Source: Sutcliffiella horikoshii
GTDB lineage: Bacteria; Bacillota; Bacilli; Bacillales; Bacillaceae_I
Direction of reading: 5' to 3'
Length of the DNA: 64,000 bases
Assembly (NCBI RefSeq): GCF_021991925.1
Contig: NZ_RXZI01000007.1
Span: forward strand, 62,001 to 126,000
This document shows positions 43,325-51,090 of this stretch, in pieces. Positions within the stretch are counted from its first letter, which is position 1, and each line of letters starts with the position of its first letter. A program made the position numbers and the translations under genes. The notes beneath the pieces are model-generated. The model was not told the origin of the DNA and did not search any database. It saw only the letters and a program-made list of their open reading frames with translations.

Positions 43325-43378
43325 CAAAAAAACATTCAACCCATATAAATTCCATATAGTGGGTTTTTTTTCCTTCTT
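43325..43378. promoter_or_regulatory. Hairpin in the leader of the oxidoreductase gene
   Basis: AACCCATATA and TATAGTGGGTT pair with one bulge. On the minus strand a run of seven T (43325-43332) follows about 5-7 nt later, as in an attenuator ahead of the oxidoreductase; on the plus strand T8-T9 follows directly, but no plus-strand gene lies upstream. A protein-binding inverted repeat is a third option. Confidence 0.35.
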
Positions 43379-43478
43379 TCCATATAGATTTATCTTCTCT
43401 TTCGCACATATCTTTCACTATTGTTTTCTAGTAGTATAGTAAGTAGATAAGATATTAAAAGATTGAAGGGGTGATCAC

Positions 43479-44048
43479 TTGAAAAGCAGAATGAATAGTC
43501 TGTTTAATGAGCAAAGGAATATTCATGTTCTTTATTCCTACGAAGGAAGGGAGCATTACTTGGAGATGTTAGTAGATTTTGTCCAATCAGGTGTATCAGC
43601 AGGAGACCATGTCATTGTGATTGAAAATCAAAGAATTTATCCAATACTACAACAGAAGCTGAGCACTCGTTTATCAGAAGAACAAATGAAGTTAGTCAAA
43701 TGGGTGAATAATTTTGATTTCTATTTTTCAAGTGGAAGCTACCATCCCCCTGCGATATATAATTACTTTGTAAAAACTATTCAGAAGTTAGTAGAAGAGC
43801 AACTACCATTTCGCTCATGGGCACATGTAGAGTGGGGAACAATGGACGGTCCTTTGCATATCGTTGAGGACCTTGAGCGTATCGTAGATGAAGCCGTTCA
43901 CCAACTCGACTTTCCCTTAGTTTGTGCTTATGAAGGTGCCAAAATGCCGAATTATCTCAGGAAAATTCTATTAGAAACTCATCCATATATTCTGATGGAA
44001 GATGAATTGGTAGTTTCAGAACTATATCAACCAATTATAAATAAATGA
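43479..44048 (+). CDS. MEDS-domain sensory protein
   Basis: A 189-aa stand-alone MEDS (DcmR-type sensory) domain: NIHVLYSYEGREHYLEMLVDFVQSGVSAGDHVIVIENQ and FRSWAHVEWG, LVCAYEGAKMPNYLRKILLETHPYILMEDEL. In methanogens and methylotrophs this domain senses signals ahead of histidine kinases; in Bacillus short forms are linked with stress and sporulation regulators. There is no output domain here. It starts with TTG at 43479 behind AAGGGGTGATCAC, and ends at a terminator. Confidence 0.83.
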   Translation: MKSRMNSLFNEQRNIHVLYSYEGREHYLEMLVDFVQSGVSAGDHVIVIENQRIYPILQQKLSTRLSEEQMKLVKWVNNFDFYFSSGSYHPPAIYNYFVKTIQKLVEEQLPFRSWAHVEWGTMDGPLHIVEDLERIVDEAVHQLDFPLVCAYEGAKMPNYLRKILLETHPYILMEDELVVSELYQPIINK

Positions 44049-44055
44049 TTAAAAA

Positions 44056-44092
44056 GAGGGAGCTTATTAAATGGATAAGCTCCCCTTTTCTA
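44056..44092. terminator. Bidirectional terminator
   Basis: GGGAGCTTAT (44058-44067) pairs with ATAAGCTCCC (44075-44084), flanked by A-runs on the left and T-runs on the right, between the MEDS gene and the convergent M15 peptidase gene. Confidence 0.88.
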
Positions 44093-44094
44093 TC

Positions 44095-44817
44095 TTATTC
44101 CCACCACCATGCTTGCGTTCCATATGGATACTCAACTCGGCTATCCATATGCGTAAAGCTACCTTCACTATAGATCCCACTAAAACCGGAGCTTTTCGCA
44201 GCATTTCGTACAGTAGTAGTACTTACACCGGAAACGCTGATGTCGGCAGCAATCCCATAAGTGTGCTGACTGTTTGATGCTCCACCAACATTGCGATTGT
44301 GAGAGATGCTTCTAAATCCGGAATTGACATTCATTGGGCGATTCCCTAGTTTTACACGTATCGCTTCAAGTTTGTACATCATTCGACGCACGTTTTCCTG
44401 CACAGTTGCCGCCGATACATTCCCACCGTTAAAGCCGCTTCCATCTTTAGAATAAAATTCACTGTAACTGAAGTGTTTCGTTCCATTTGGTGATTCCAAC
44501 TCGTTTAATTTTGCTTGTGTCTGTGGTCCGACTATCCCATCTGCCGACAATCCGTAAGCACGCTGAAAACGGATGACTGCCGCTTTCGTTCCTGGTCCGA
44601 ATTGGCCGTCCACACTAACGACTGTCTGTTGCGGAGAATCAGCTGCCCAACCAGCTACCCTGATCTGCAATTCCCTTACATCTGCTCCACTAGAACCTTC
44701 ACTAAGCGTCCTTGTCCAGTTATAAGCAGAAGCCTCTTCAGCGGTGACCAGTGACAATACCATCCCAAGCATCAAAGTGAAACTGAAAGCCAACATCTTC
44801 TGATACACGTTTACCAT
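44095..44817 (-). CDS. Secreted M15-family D-Ala-D-Ala carboxypeptidase-like hydrolase
   Basis: A 240-aa protein: signal peptide ending near ASA (residue 32), peptidoglycan-binding_1 domain (about 44-100, GADVRELQIRVAGWAAD ... GLSADGIVGPQTQAKL), then a peptidase_M15_3 zinc domain with SGFRSISHNRNVGGASNSQH (H ligand), TYGIAADIS (D ligand) and SFTHMDSR (H ligand). Such enzymes trim peptidoglycan stem peptides. I use the ATG at 44817; the frame begins with GTG at 44838. Confidence 0.88.
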   Translation of the reverse strand: MVNVYQKMLAFSFTLMLGMVLSLVTAEEASAYNWTRTLSEGSSGADVRELQIRVAGWAADSPQQTVVSVDGQFGPGTKAAVIRFQRAYGLSADGIVGPQTQAKLNELESPNGTKHFSYSEFYSKDGSGFNGGNVSAATVQENVRRMMYKLEAIRVKLGNRPMNVNSGFRSISHNRNVGGASNSQHTYGIAADISVSGVSTTTVRNAAKSSGFSGIYSEGSFTHMDSRVEYPYGTQAWWWE

Positions 44818-44975
44818 CTTTCCATCTCTCCCAACCACAATAGTTTTTTGAATGACTTGTTCAAATCAAACTGCAGCCCCGACAACGATTGATTGCTAGA
44901 ATAAGAGATTACTAGATTTGAAGTATGTATGATACCTCCTTTATTATTTTTGAGAAACTCCACTGCGTTTATAGG

Positions 44976-45194
44976 AGGCCACTGAAAAAGTACATTATTT
45001 TAGTAATCTGTTTCATACCGCTGTTGATTTCCGCAAACGGCTTCGCTTTCCGCGGGGCGACCTTGAGCCTCCTCGGGCTACGCCCTGCGGGGTCTCAAGA
45101 ATGTCGCTACTCCCCCGCAGGAGTCTTCGCCTATTGCTCCAATCAACAGCTAAAAATTGTAATAATGATAAGTTATTGGTTTTTTCAGTGGCCT
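44976..45194. mobile_element. MITE-like repeat with 14-bp terminal inverted repeats
   Basis: The element begins AGGCCACTGAAAAA (44976-44989) and ends with its perfect inverse TTTTTCAGTGGCCT (45181-45194), 219 bp in all. Inside lies a second inverted pair GCTGTTGATT (45020-45029) / AATCAACAGC (45141-45150) enclosing a GC-rich palindromic core with CCGCGGGGCGACC and CCTGCGGGG. It has no open reading frame for a transposase. From general knowledge, GC-rich elements of this kind are scattered in many Bacillaceae genomes; its higher GC than the flanks suggests insertion. Confidence 0.75.
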
Positions 45195-45394
45195 TCGTTA
45201 ATAGAAGAGTTCTAGTAATAAATATAAAGTATTTCTACTAGCAATAGTAAAAATATTCCTATAAGAATAGGAGAAATTTGTAGATGTATGAGGCGGGTTT
45301 CGCTTCGCATAGCGCTTCCAAAGCGCGCTTTGATAACCCTACACCTCTTTTTCTGCTGCATGGGTCTTGTACCAGGCACTCCTCCCTCTCCCAA
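45195..45394. other. Spacer after the MITE-like element
   Basis: No gene is recognised. An AT-rich part (to about 45280) is followed by a short GC-rich part with CGCATAGCG and AAGCGCGCTTT palindromes, possibly further repeat debris. Confidence 0.3.
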
Positions 45395-45449
45395 CAAAAA
45401 AAGCCCAGTCAAGATGAAAGAGTCACCCACTCTTTCTCTCAACTGAACT
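45395..45449 (-). terminator. Terminator of the YtkA-like gene
   Basis: On the minus strand AGTTCAGTTGAGA pairs (with G-U pairs) with TCTTGACTGGGCT and encloses GAAAGAGT / ACTCTTTC, followed by a T7 run. Confidence 0.7.
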
Positions 45450-45464
45450 TTATTCTCTCCACCT

Positions 45465-45944
45465 TTAGTGATGACTCCCATGGTCTCCATGATCCCCGCC
45501 ATCATGCGGCTCTTCTTCCACTTCACTTTCCATAATAGCATCTATCTCTTCTTGACTCAGATCACCGACCACCAATTGCTTGGTTGGCATGACGTGCATA
45601 TCACGTGCGGTCACGTGGGATTGAACACGATATACTCCATTTTCTTTAAAAGAATGCTTCACTTCGTAAACTCCATCCCCAACATGTTCTGCATCAAGAA
45701 GTAGACTGTTCTCTTTTCCTTTTTCCACATTCCAAATTTCAATTTGCACTTCCTGGGCGTCTTCCACCTTCTCTTCCCCCTGTGTGACAAGGGTCTTAAC
45801 TACAACCTCTTCCCCTTCATCCACTTTTTCCGGGAATTGAATTTCAACCTGGACAATTTCTAAAGAAGTCTCCTCTTCAGGTGCACTTGTACATCCAACC
45901 AATAACAATAAAAATGGAACAACAATTAGAATTATTTTTTTCAT
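45465..45944 (-). CDS. YtkA/FixH-like lipoprotein
   Basis: A 159-aa lipoprotein (lipobox LVGC, C18) with a YtkA-like immunoglobulin-type domain at about 28-125 (VQVEIQFPEKVDEGEEVVVK ... GVYEVKHSFKENGVYRVQSHVTARDMHVM), and a His/Asp/Glu-rich tail GGDHGDHGSHH that may bind metal. The RDMHVM segment also looks metal-binding. It follows the PepSY membrane protein gene by 18 nt, in an operon likely to handle copper or iron at the membrane. Confidence 0.85.
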   Translation of the reverse strand: MKKIILIVVPFLLLLVGCTSAPEEETSLEIVQVEIQFPEKVDEGEEVVVKTLVTQGEEKVEDAQEVQIEIWNVEKGKENSLLLDAEHVGDGVYEVKHSFKENGVYRVQSHVTARDMHVMPTKQLVVGDLSQEEIDAIMESEVEEEPHDGGDHGDHGSHH

Positions 45945-45962
45945 ATCAACACTACACCTTTC

Positions 45963-47342
45963 TTACCCTAACCAGGCTTTCAAACGTTTTATTCTTACAA
46001 ACACAAGTTTATCCAATAGCAATACCACGATAATGGAGATTCCCACCAATGGCATGATAAGACCAAGCAGCAACATAATAATGGTAACAGCTCTTTTTGT
46101 CTTGATATCTACATTTCGGCCTGGTGCACCTAAGCCATTTTCTGGCTTTCTTTTCCTCCACATAACGAAGGAGCTCACCATCATCCCGATTAAACCGATA
46201 CATAAAATAAGTCCCAACAACTGATTGGTCAAGCCGAATAATTTTCCTTCATGTAAAGCAATTCCTAATGTGATTGCTTTCCCCATCACTCCATAATCCG
46301 CATATCTGACATCTGTCAGGACCGCACCACTGTATTGGTCCACATGTAACGTTGCATTATCAAACGGTCTGGAATGGGAAGTAGCAATGGTAAACACACC
46401 GCTCTCGCCTTGTGGTGAGGAAATGGTGTATGGTTTTTGGATTCCCTTCATTTCTGCAATGCCTGCCGCGTCATTTAGTGTCAAAGGCACATATTGATTG
46501 TTTACCGATGAAGGTACCGGAACATTTTCCGCAGCCCAAGGTACATTTTCGGCAACATCTTTTGTCACCGTGACGGATTCAGGTTTTGGTCCAAAGCTGA
46601 AAGAAAATGCCGGATAACCGGTATTTGTCGCAGTTGCCACTCGGTTGATCTGTTCTCCCATCACCCCGGACCACGGCAGTCCAGTCAATATCAACACCAA
46701 TAGCCCGAGGGACAGCCAGAATGCTGGAACCGCATGCATATCACGCCAGAACACCCGCCCTTTGCTTCGTAATCTTGGAAGAACAGTTCCCCATATAGAG
46801 GCACGGTTTCTCGGCCACCAAATATACAGTCCTGTCAAAATAAGTATGATGGCCCAACAGGCAGCAAGCTCCACGAAGCGGTTGGCAACCGTTCCTCCAA
46901 CAATCAGCTCGCTGTGTAGCTTTTTGAAAATAGTCATTAGCTCTTTTTCAACAGGCAAATCACCCATGACCTGCCCAGAATACGCATCAACAAAAACACT
47001 GACGGGTTTGCCATCTAACATGGTAGAGAACTTTGTTGTACGTTCTTCCTGGTCAAAAATAGATACTCCACTTATAGAAACCCCGGGATATGCTTCGCGC
47101 ACCTTTTCTGCTTGTGCATTTACGGACAACCGTGTTCCCTGTGTCTCTTCTACATAATGAAGGTCTTGGTAGATATATGATTCTATCTGTGGCTTAAATA
47201 AGTACACGGCACCACTGAATGCCAAAATAATTAAAAAAGGAGCAAAAATGATCCCAGCATAAAAGTGCCATCTCCACATGGTCTGGTAGAGGCCGTTTCT
47301 GGTCTGATTTTTCTCCTTTTCTTGCTTTGTTTTCTTTTCCAT
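45963..47342 (-). CDS. PepSY-associated membrane protein
   Basis: A 459-aa PepSY_TM protein: an N-terminal helix after WRWHFYAGIIFAPFLIILAFSGAVYLF, a PepSY domain in the first loop (AQAEKVREAYPGVSISGV), two central helices around AACWAIILILTGLYIWWPR with WRDMHAVPAFW, a second PepSY domain (LTLNDAAGIAEMKGI ... VHVDQYSG-like), and C-terminal helices. Conserved histidines in the helices may bind heme, as in iron-uptake reductases of this family. I use the ATG at 47342, behind AAGGAG. It is co-transcribed with the YtkA-like lipoprotein gene. Confidence 0.87.
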   Translation of the reverse strand: MEKKTKQEKEKNQTRNGLYQTMWRWHFYAGIIFAPFLIILAFSGAVYLFKPQIESYIYQDLHYVEETQGTRLSVNAQAEKVREAYPGVSISGVSIFDQEERTTKFSTMLDGKPVSVFVDAYSGQVMGDLPVEKELMTIFKKLHSELIVGGTVANRFVELAACWAIILILTGLYIWWPRNRASIWGTVLPRLRSKGRVFWRDMHAVPAFWLSLGLLVLILTGLPWSGVMGEQINRVATATNTGYPAFSFSFGPKPESVTVTKDVAENVPWAAENVPVPSSVNNQYVPLTLNDAAGIAEMKGIQKPYTISSPQGESGVFTIATSHSRPFDNATLHVDQYSGAVLTDVRYADYGVMGKAITLGIALHEGKLFGLTNQLLGLILCIGLIGMMVSSFVMWRKRKPENGLGAPGRNVDIKTKRAVTIIMLLLGLIMPLVGISIIVVLLLDKLVFVRIKRLKAWLG

Positions 47343-47431
47343 AAGCATACTCCTTCAACTTTTCATCGTATGCTTATATTCTGACAGTCAAATGTGAAAA
47401 AAGAATGAAGGATTATAAAAATTATGTAAGC

Positions 47432-47525
47432 ATCGCTTGTGATTTCTGCAGGACGCTAGTGTACCTCCTCGCATGCCTGCGGGATTTCCTCTAAGAGTCG
47501 CCTCCCGCCTGAGCTCCAAGCACCA
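47432..47525. repeat. Degenerate copy of the GC-rich Bacillaceae repeat
   Basis: GCTTGTGATTTCTGCAGGAC at one end and GAGCTCCAAGCACCAGC at the other, with CCTCCTCGCATGCCTGCGGG inside, resemble the core of the MITE-like element at 44976-45194 (GCTGTTGATTTCCGC ... GCTCCAATCAACAGC). The terminal inverted repeats are lost. It separates the kinase gene from the PepSY gene. Confidence 0.55.
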
Positions 47526-47548
47526 GCCAGTATTATTTATTTACTGGA

Positions 47549-48934
47549 CTAAAAATCGAACAACGGAATTTCAACTGTCACGACTGTTCCTTTTCCAAGC
47601 TCTGAATCAACTGTGATCTTGCCTTCATGCTTGTTGATAATCTGCTGAACGATGGAGAGACCAAGGCCGGTTCCACCGCTTTTTCTTGTGCGGGCTTTTT
47701 CTACTCGATAAAACCTTTCAAAAATATAGGGAACATCCTCTTCTGGAATCCCTATCCCTTCATCCTCCAATTTAAGGACTCCCATCGTGCTTTCCTCCAC
47801 CACAGATATTCGTATCGTCTTTTTTTCATTCGTAAATTTTATGGCATTACTCAAAAGATTTTCCATCACTTGATCAAGTCTCCTGTAATCACCAGTCACG
47901 ACCACCTCTTCATCAAGTTGGACCTCCGTTACTAAATCCTTGTCATCCAGCTTTAAGCGAAAGCGTCCCAGCACTTCTTTTACCAGTTCCGCCAGTATGA
48001 TTGGTTCCTTGTTCATTGGATAGGAGTCTCCCTCGAGCTGCGCAAGATCCAGAAGATCGTGGACAAGGCGATCCATTCTATCTGTTTCTTTTGTAACTGT
48101 TTCCACATATTTTTCTGTGGTTATGATGCCCTCGCCCAAAGCCTCACTGTACCCTTTAAGATAGCTGATCGGCGTCCTTAATTCGTGGGATACATTGCCT
48201 AGGAATTCACGTCTGTTCCTGTCTACTTCCTCAAGTGTGGAGGACATCGTATTGATGGACCTTCCGAGACTCGCGATTTCATCTTCCCCTTTTAGCGACA
48301 ACCTTTTAGTAAAATCCCCTTGCGCAATGTCCTTTGCCACTTTCTCCATCTGTTTGATGGGGCGTACAATTCTATTTGTCATTTTTGTTCCTACAAAAGT
48401 AAGAAGCAGGATCAGCAAAACCATTCCAATCAAAAGTAAGCTTCTAATTGGTTGAAAAGCTTCGGCAATCGCAGTAAGAGGCATATAGAGGAAAATGACG
48501 GCTTCCAGTCTATCGTTCATTTGTAATGGTATAACAACGGCACGTATTTCCTGATCTAACCCGGTATGGAATTTTGTAAAAGTCAATGTCTTGCCCTTCA
48601 GCAATTCCTGCCTTTCGTTGAAAGTGATAAGGTTCTCTTCAGCAAACGAATCAAAAGGTGCCCCACTTGCAAGCTGCATCGGATCATCTGTAAAGATAAT
48701 GGAAGTTTCAGAGCTTTGCTCCAACCAGTCCAGCCGATCTGAAAAGGTATCCCGGCTCTCTTCATAATAGGCCTGTTCCAAGGTTTCCCCCTGTTTCATC
48801 AACATATCTGTCTGCTTTCCTATATATAAAGTTTGATAAAGGTAATAGGAGACCCCACCTACCAGGATGATGGTCACCACAGACACGGATAGGATGGTCA
48901 ACCAGATTTTATTCCGGATGGATAAAGGCTTCAT
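47549..48934 (-). CDS. Membrane sensor histidine kinase
   Basis: A 461-aa kinase with membrane helices at about 11-36 and 163-182 around an extracytoplasmic sensor of about 125 residues, HAMP (about 183-235), HisKA with H250 in NVSHELRTP, and an ATPase domain (LLSNAIKFT, DEGIGIP, GGTGLGLSIV). It overlaps the response regulator gene by 4 bp (ATGA), the natural partner. The context (propeller lipoprotein upstream, PepSY and YtkA-like genes downstream) suggests an envelope or metal signal. Confidence 0.94.
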   Translation of the reverse strand: MKPLSIRNKIWLTILSVSVVTIILVGGVSYYLYQTLYIGKQTDMLMKQGETLEQAYYEESRDTFSDRLDWLEQSSETSIIFTDDPMQLASGAPFDSFAEENLITFNERQELLKGKTLTFTKFHTGLDQEIRAVVIPLQMNDRLEAVIFLYMPLTAIAEAFQPIRSLLLIGMVLLILLLTFVGTKMTNRIVRPIKQMEKVAKDIAQGDFTKRLSLKGEDEIASLGRSINTMSSTLEEVDRNRREFLGNVSHELRTPISYLKGYSEALGEGIITTEKYVETVTKETDRMDRLVHDLLDLAQLEGDSYPMNKEPIILAELVKEVLGRFRLKLDDKDLVTEVQLDEEVVVTGDYRRLDQVMENLLSNAIKFTNEKKTIRISVVEESTMGVLKLEDEGIGIPEEDVPYIFERFYRVEKARTRKSGGTGLGLSIVQQIINKHEGKITVDSELGKGTVVTVEIPLFDF

Positions 48935-49614
48935 GCCTTATCACCTTCAAATTTATAACCGATTCCCCAAACTGTTTTTATTTTAGAACCTGCCTCTTTA
49001 AGCTTGAACCGCAATGTCTTCACGTGTGTATCCACCGTACGATAAGAACCCTTCTCCGGGTCCAGTCCCCAGATGACATCATGGAGTTGTTCTCTTGTGA
49101 ACACCTTTCCTTCATGCTCCATTAAAAATAATAATAAGTCATATTCCCTTCTTGCAAGGTTGATCCTTTCCTCCCCGATTAGGACCTGCCGGGCGCTTTT
49201 CTGTACGGTTATCTCTGAATGGGAGACCACATCAAAGAATGCCTGGTTGGAACGTCGTAACAATGCCTCCACCCTTGCTAGGAGTTCTTGTGGACTAAAA
49301 GGCTTCATCACATAATCATCCGCTCCAAGCTTTAGGCCTCTTACCTTGTCCCATTCATCACTTTTAGCTGTCAACATCAGGATCGGCATCATGTATTTTT
49401 CACGGATTTTTTTACAAGCAGTGAAACCGTCCATGACCGGCATCATCACATCAAGAATAATTAGGTCCACCTCGTGATCGTAAAGTATATCAAGCGCCTC
49501 TTCCCCGTTTTCGGCATGGAGAACTTGATAGTCTTCCTTTTTCAGATAGATGCCAAGCATTTCTCTCATATCTGCTTCATCATCCACTACTAATACGTGA
49601 AAGGCTCTCTTCAT
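48931..49614 (-). CDS. OmpR-family response regulator
   Basis: A 227-aa regulator with receiver pocket D11/D12, phosphorylation site D55 (LDVMMPV), switch residues in LTAKSDE and MKPFS, and a winged-helix domain ending VDTHVKTLRFKLKEAG and TVWGIGYKF. It overlaps the propeller gene by 4 bp and the kinase gene by 4 bp, so all three are translationally coupled. Confidence 0.95.
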   Translation of the reverse strand: MKRAFHVLVVDDEADMREMLGIYLKKEDYQVLHAENGEEALDILYDHEVDLIILDVMMPVMDGFTACKKIREKYMMPILMLTAKSDEWDKVRGLKLGADDYVMKPFSPQELLARVEALLRRSNQAFFDVVSHSEITVQKSARQVLIGEERINLARREYDLLLFLMEHEGKVFTREQLHDVIWGLDPEKGSYRTVDTHVKTLRFKLKEAGSKIKTVWGIGYKFEGDKA

Positions 49615-50588
49615 TCGCCATCGCCTCCTTTAAATAACAAGAATGGTCCTTCTGCAACTTTAAATTTATCTTTGATCTCCAGGCTTTCTGTATCTAAGAC
49701 CAACACCTCGTCACCATCAAGGCTTGAAATATATAAGTTTGAATCATCTGCCATCATATAGCTTGGGTTATCCCCTATATTGATTTTCTTTTCTACCTCA
49801 TAAGTATTTGCGTTTAATTTAGTTAAACTGTGATCCCCGTGACTCAACACATAGATGGATGAATGAGGGTCAAACTGAGAGATTTGAATGGGCATCAATC
49901 CCGTCTTTCTTGTTAACACTTCTTCCCCAGTCGTGGGATCATAGGCGAATACCTTTTCATTCATTTCACCCGTCGCCCCGTGACCTCCTGTCCATATGTA
50001 CTTACCGTCAAAATGCAATCCTTCAGGTCTTGCATTCACCGAAAACGAGCGGGTTATATTATTGGTACTGCCATCCAACACGTATACCTCCCCACTTCCA
50101 GCCGAAAGGACAAATAGGTTTTCTCCATCTTTCACAATCTTGGAAGGATATTCTCCTACACCGATTTCCTGAATGACCTTTTTCCTTTTCATATCTATCA
50201 CTTGTAACGTATTTGTCTTCCCATTGACGGTATAAAGCGATGTATGTTCCTGATCATATAGCAGTTCAAGGACCCCCTCCTCGACCTCCATGAATTCGGT
50301 AACCTTTTTTTCTGTTGTGTTAATCTCATAAAGTGTTTCACTTTCCTTGACGGAAGCTATGAATTTTCCGGGTTCTATTTCGACAATAGAGGAAAATCTA
50401 AAAGGCAGACTGATTTTCTCCTGATTCCCTGAGGAAAGGTCCAACGCCGTTATCGCGTTCTCTTTTAAGTGGCTGACATAGATGAGGGACTCTGGGTTGT
50501 TTGATTTCGGCAGTGCGATGTCAGAGCTTGTACATGCGGATAATACAGCTACCAATAATGCCGCCATTATAATAAAAGGATTCTTCAT
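49611..50588 (-). CDS. YncE-like beta-propeller lipoprotein
   Basis: A 325-aa lipoprotein (lipobox LSAC, C19) followed by seven-bladed propeller-like repeats with YVSHLKENAITALDLSSG, LYTVNGKTNTLQVIDMKRK, LFVLSAGSGEVYVLDGSTN, IYVLSHGDHSLTKLNANTYE and LYISSLDGDEVLVLDTESLE. YncE-type propellers bind proteins, DNA or metals outside the membrane. I use the ATG at 50588, 8-9 nt after AGGAG. It is coupled to the two-component genes, so it may act as their extracytoplasmic signal partner; this is inference. Confidence 0.85.
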   Translation of the reverse strand: MKNPFIIMAALLVAVLSACTSSDIALPKSNNPESLIYVSHLKENAITALDLSSGNQEKISLPFRFSSIVEIEPGKFIASVKESETLYEINTTEKKVTEFMEVEEGVLELLYDQEHTSLYTVNGKTNTLQVIDMKRKKVIQEIGVGEYPSKIVKDGENLFVLSAGSGEVYVLDGSTNNITRSFSVNARPEGLHFDGKYIWTGGHGATGEMNEKVFAYDPTTGEEVLTRKTGLMPIQISQFDPHSSIYVLSHGDHSLTKLNANTYEVEKKINIGDNPSYMMADDSNLYISSLDGDEVLVLDTESLEIKDKFKVAEGPFLLFKGGDGE

Positions 50589-50750
50589 CCGTGACACTCC
50601 TAAACAGAAATAGTAACCCTTATTTTACTCCAAAATTGTGAATAAAGTGTGAGTAAAGGAAGGTTATTGTAGTTTTTTAAAAGCCAATTTTCGGTGGTAT
50701 GCTGAATGTAATTGATGTGGTAGGTGTTGCTTTGGAAGGTCTGGTCCAAA

Positions 50751-50973
50751 TGTCCGAAGATTTTGGGGTTTTGACCGAAGATTCTGCTTACTTTTCCAAA
50801 GATTTTCATAAGTTGTCCATAGTTTCGCGATCTTTGTCCGAACCTAAATTTACAATGTCCAAACACCTGTTAAAAGTTGTCCGGAACCCTCCCTTACTTT
50901 GTCCGAATCCCTCTTGATTACATCGTTATTATATCCGAAGAACGAAGAAATGTGTCCGAACCATATTTTCACC
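50751..50973. repeat. Intergenic direct-repeat array C2 (TGTCCGAAGATTT type)
   Basis: Ten degenerate units like those of C1 start at 50751, 50772, 50793, 50814, 50835, 50856, 50878, 50900, 50932 and 50953 (21 bp five times, 22 twice, 32 once, 21 once). A further half-match TGGTCCAAA precedes the first. The 32-bp unit is similar in both arrays (TCCCTC ... GAT ... CATC). It fills the spacer between sqhC and the propeller gene. Confidence 0.9.
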
Positions 50974-51090
50974 AGCAAAAATACAGGATAATCCCCTTAA
51001 TAAACCTCAAAAAAGTGATCCTATCATTAGAATCACCATGTAGATGTCTGTCATTCAACTGTATCACGAATATAAATGAAAACCCTCCTT

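Noticed and set aside
45212-45541. A 109-codon minus-strand frame
   Set aside because: It overlaps the YtkA-like gene and its terminator and has no ribosome site.
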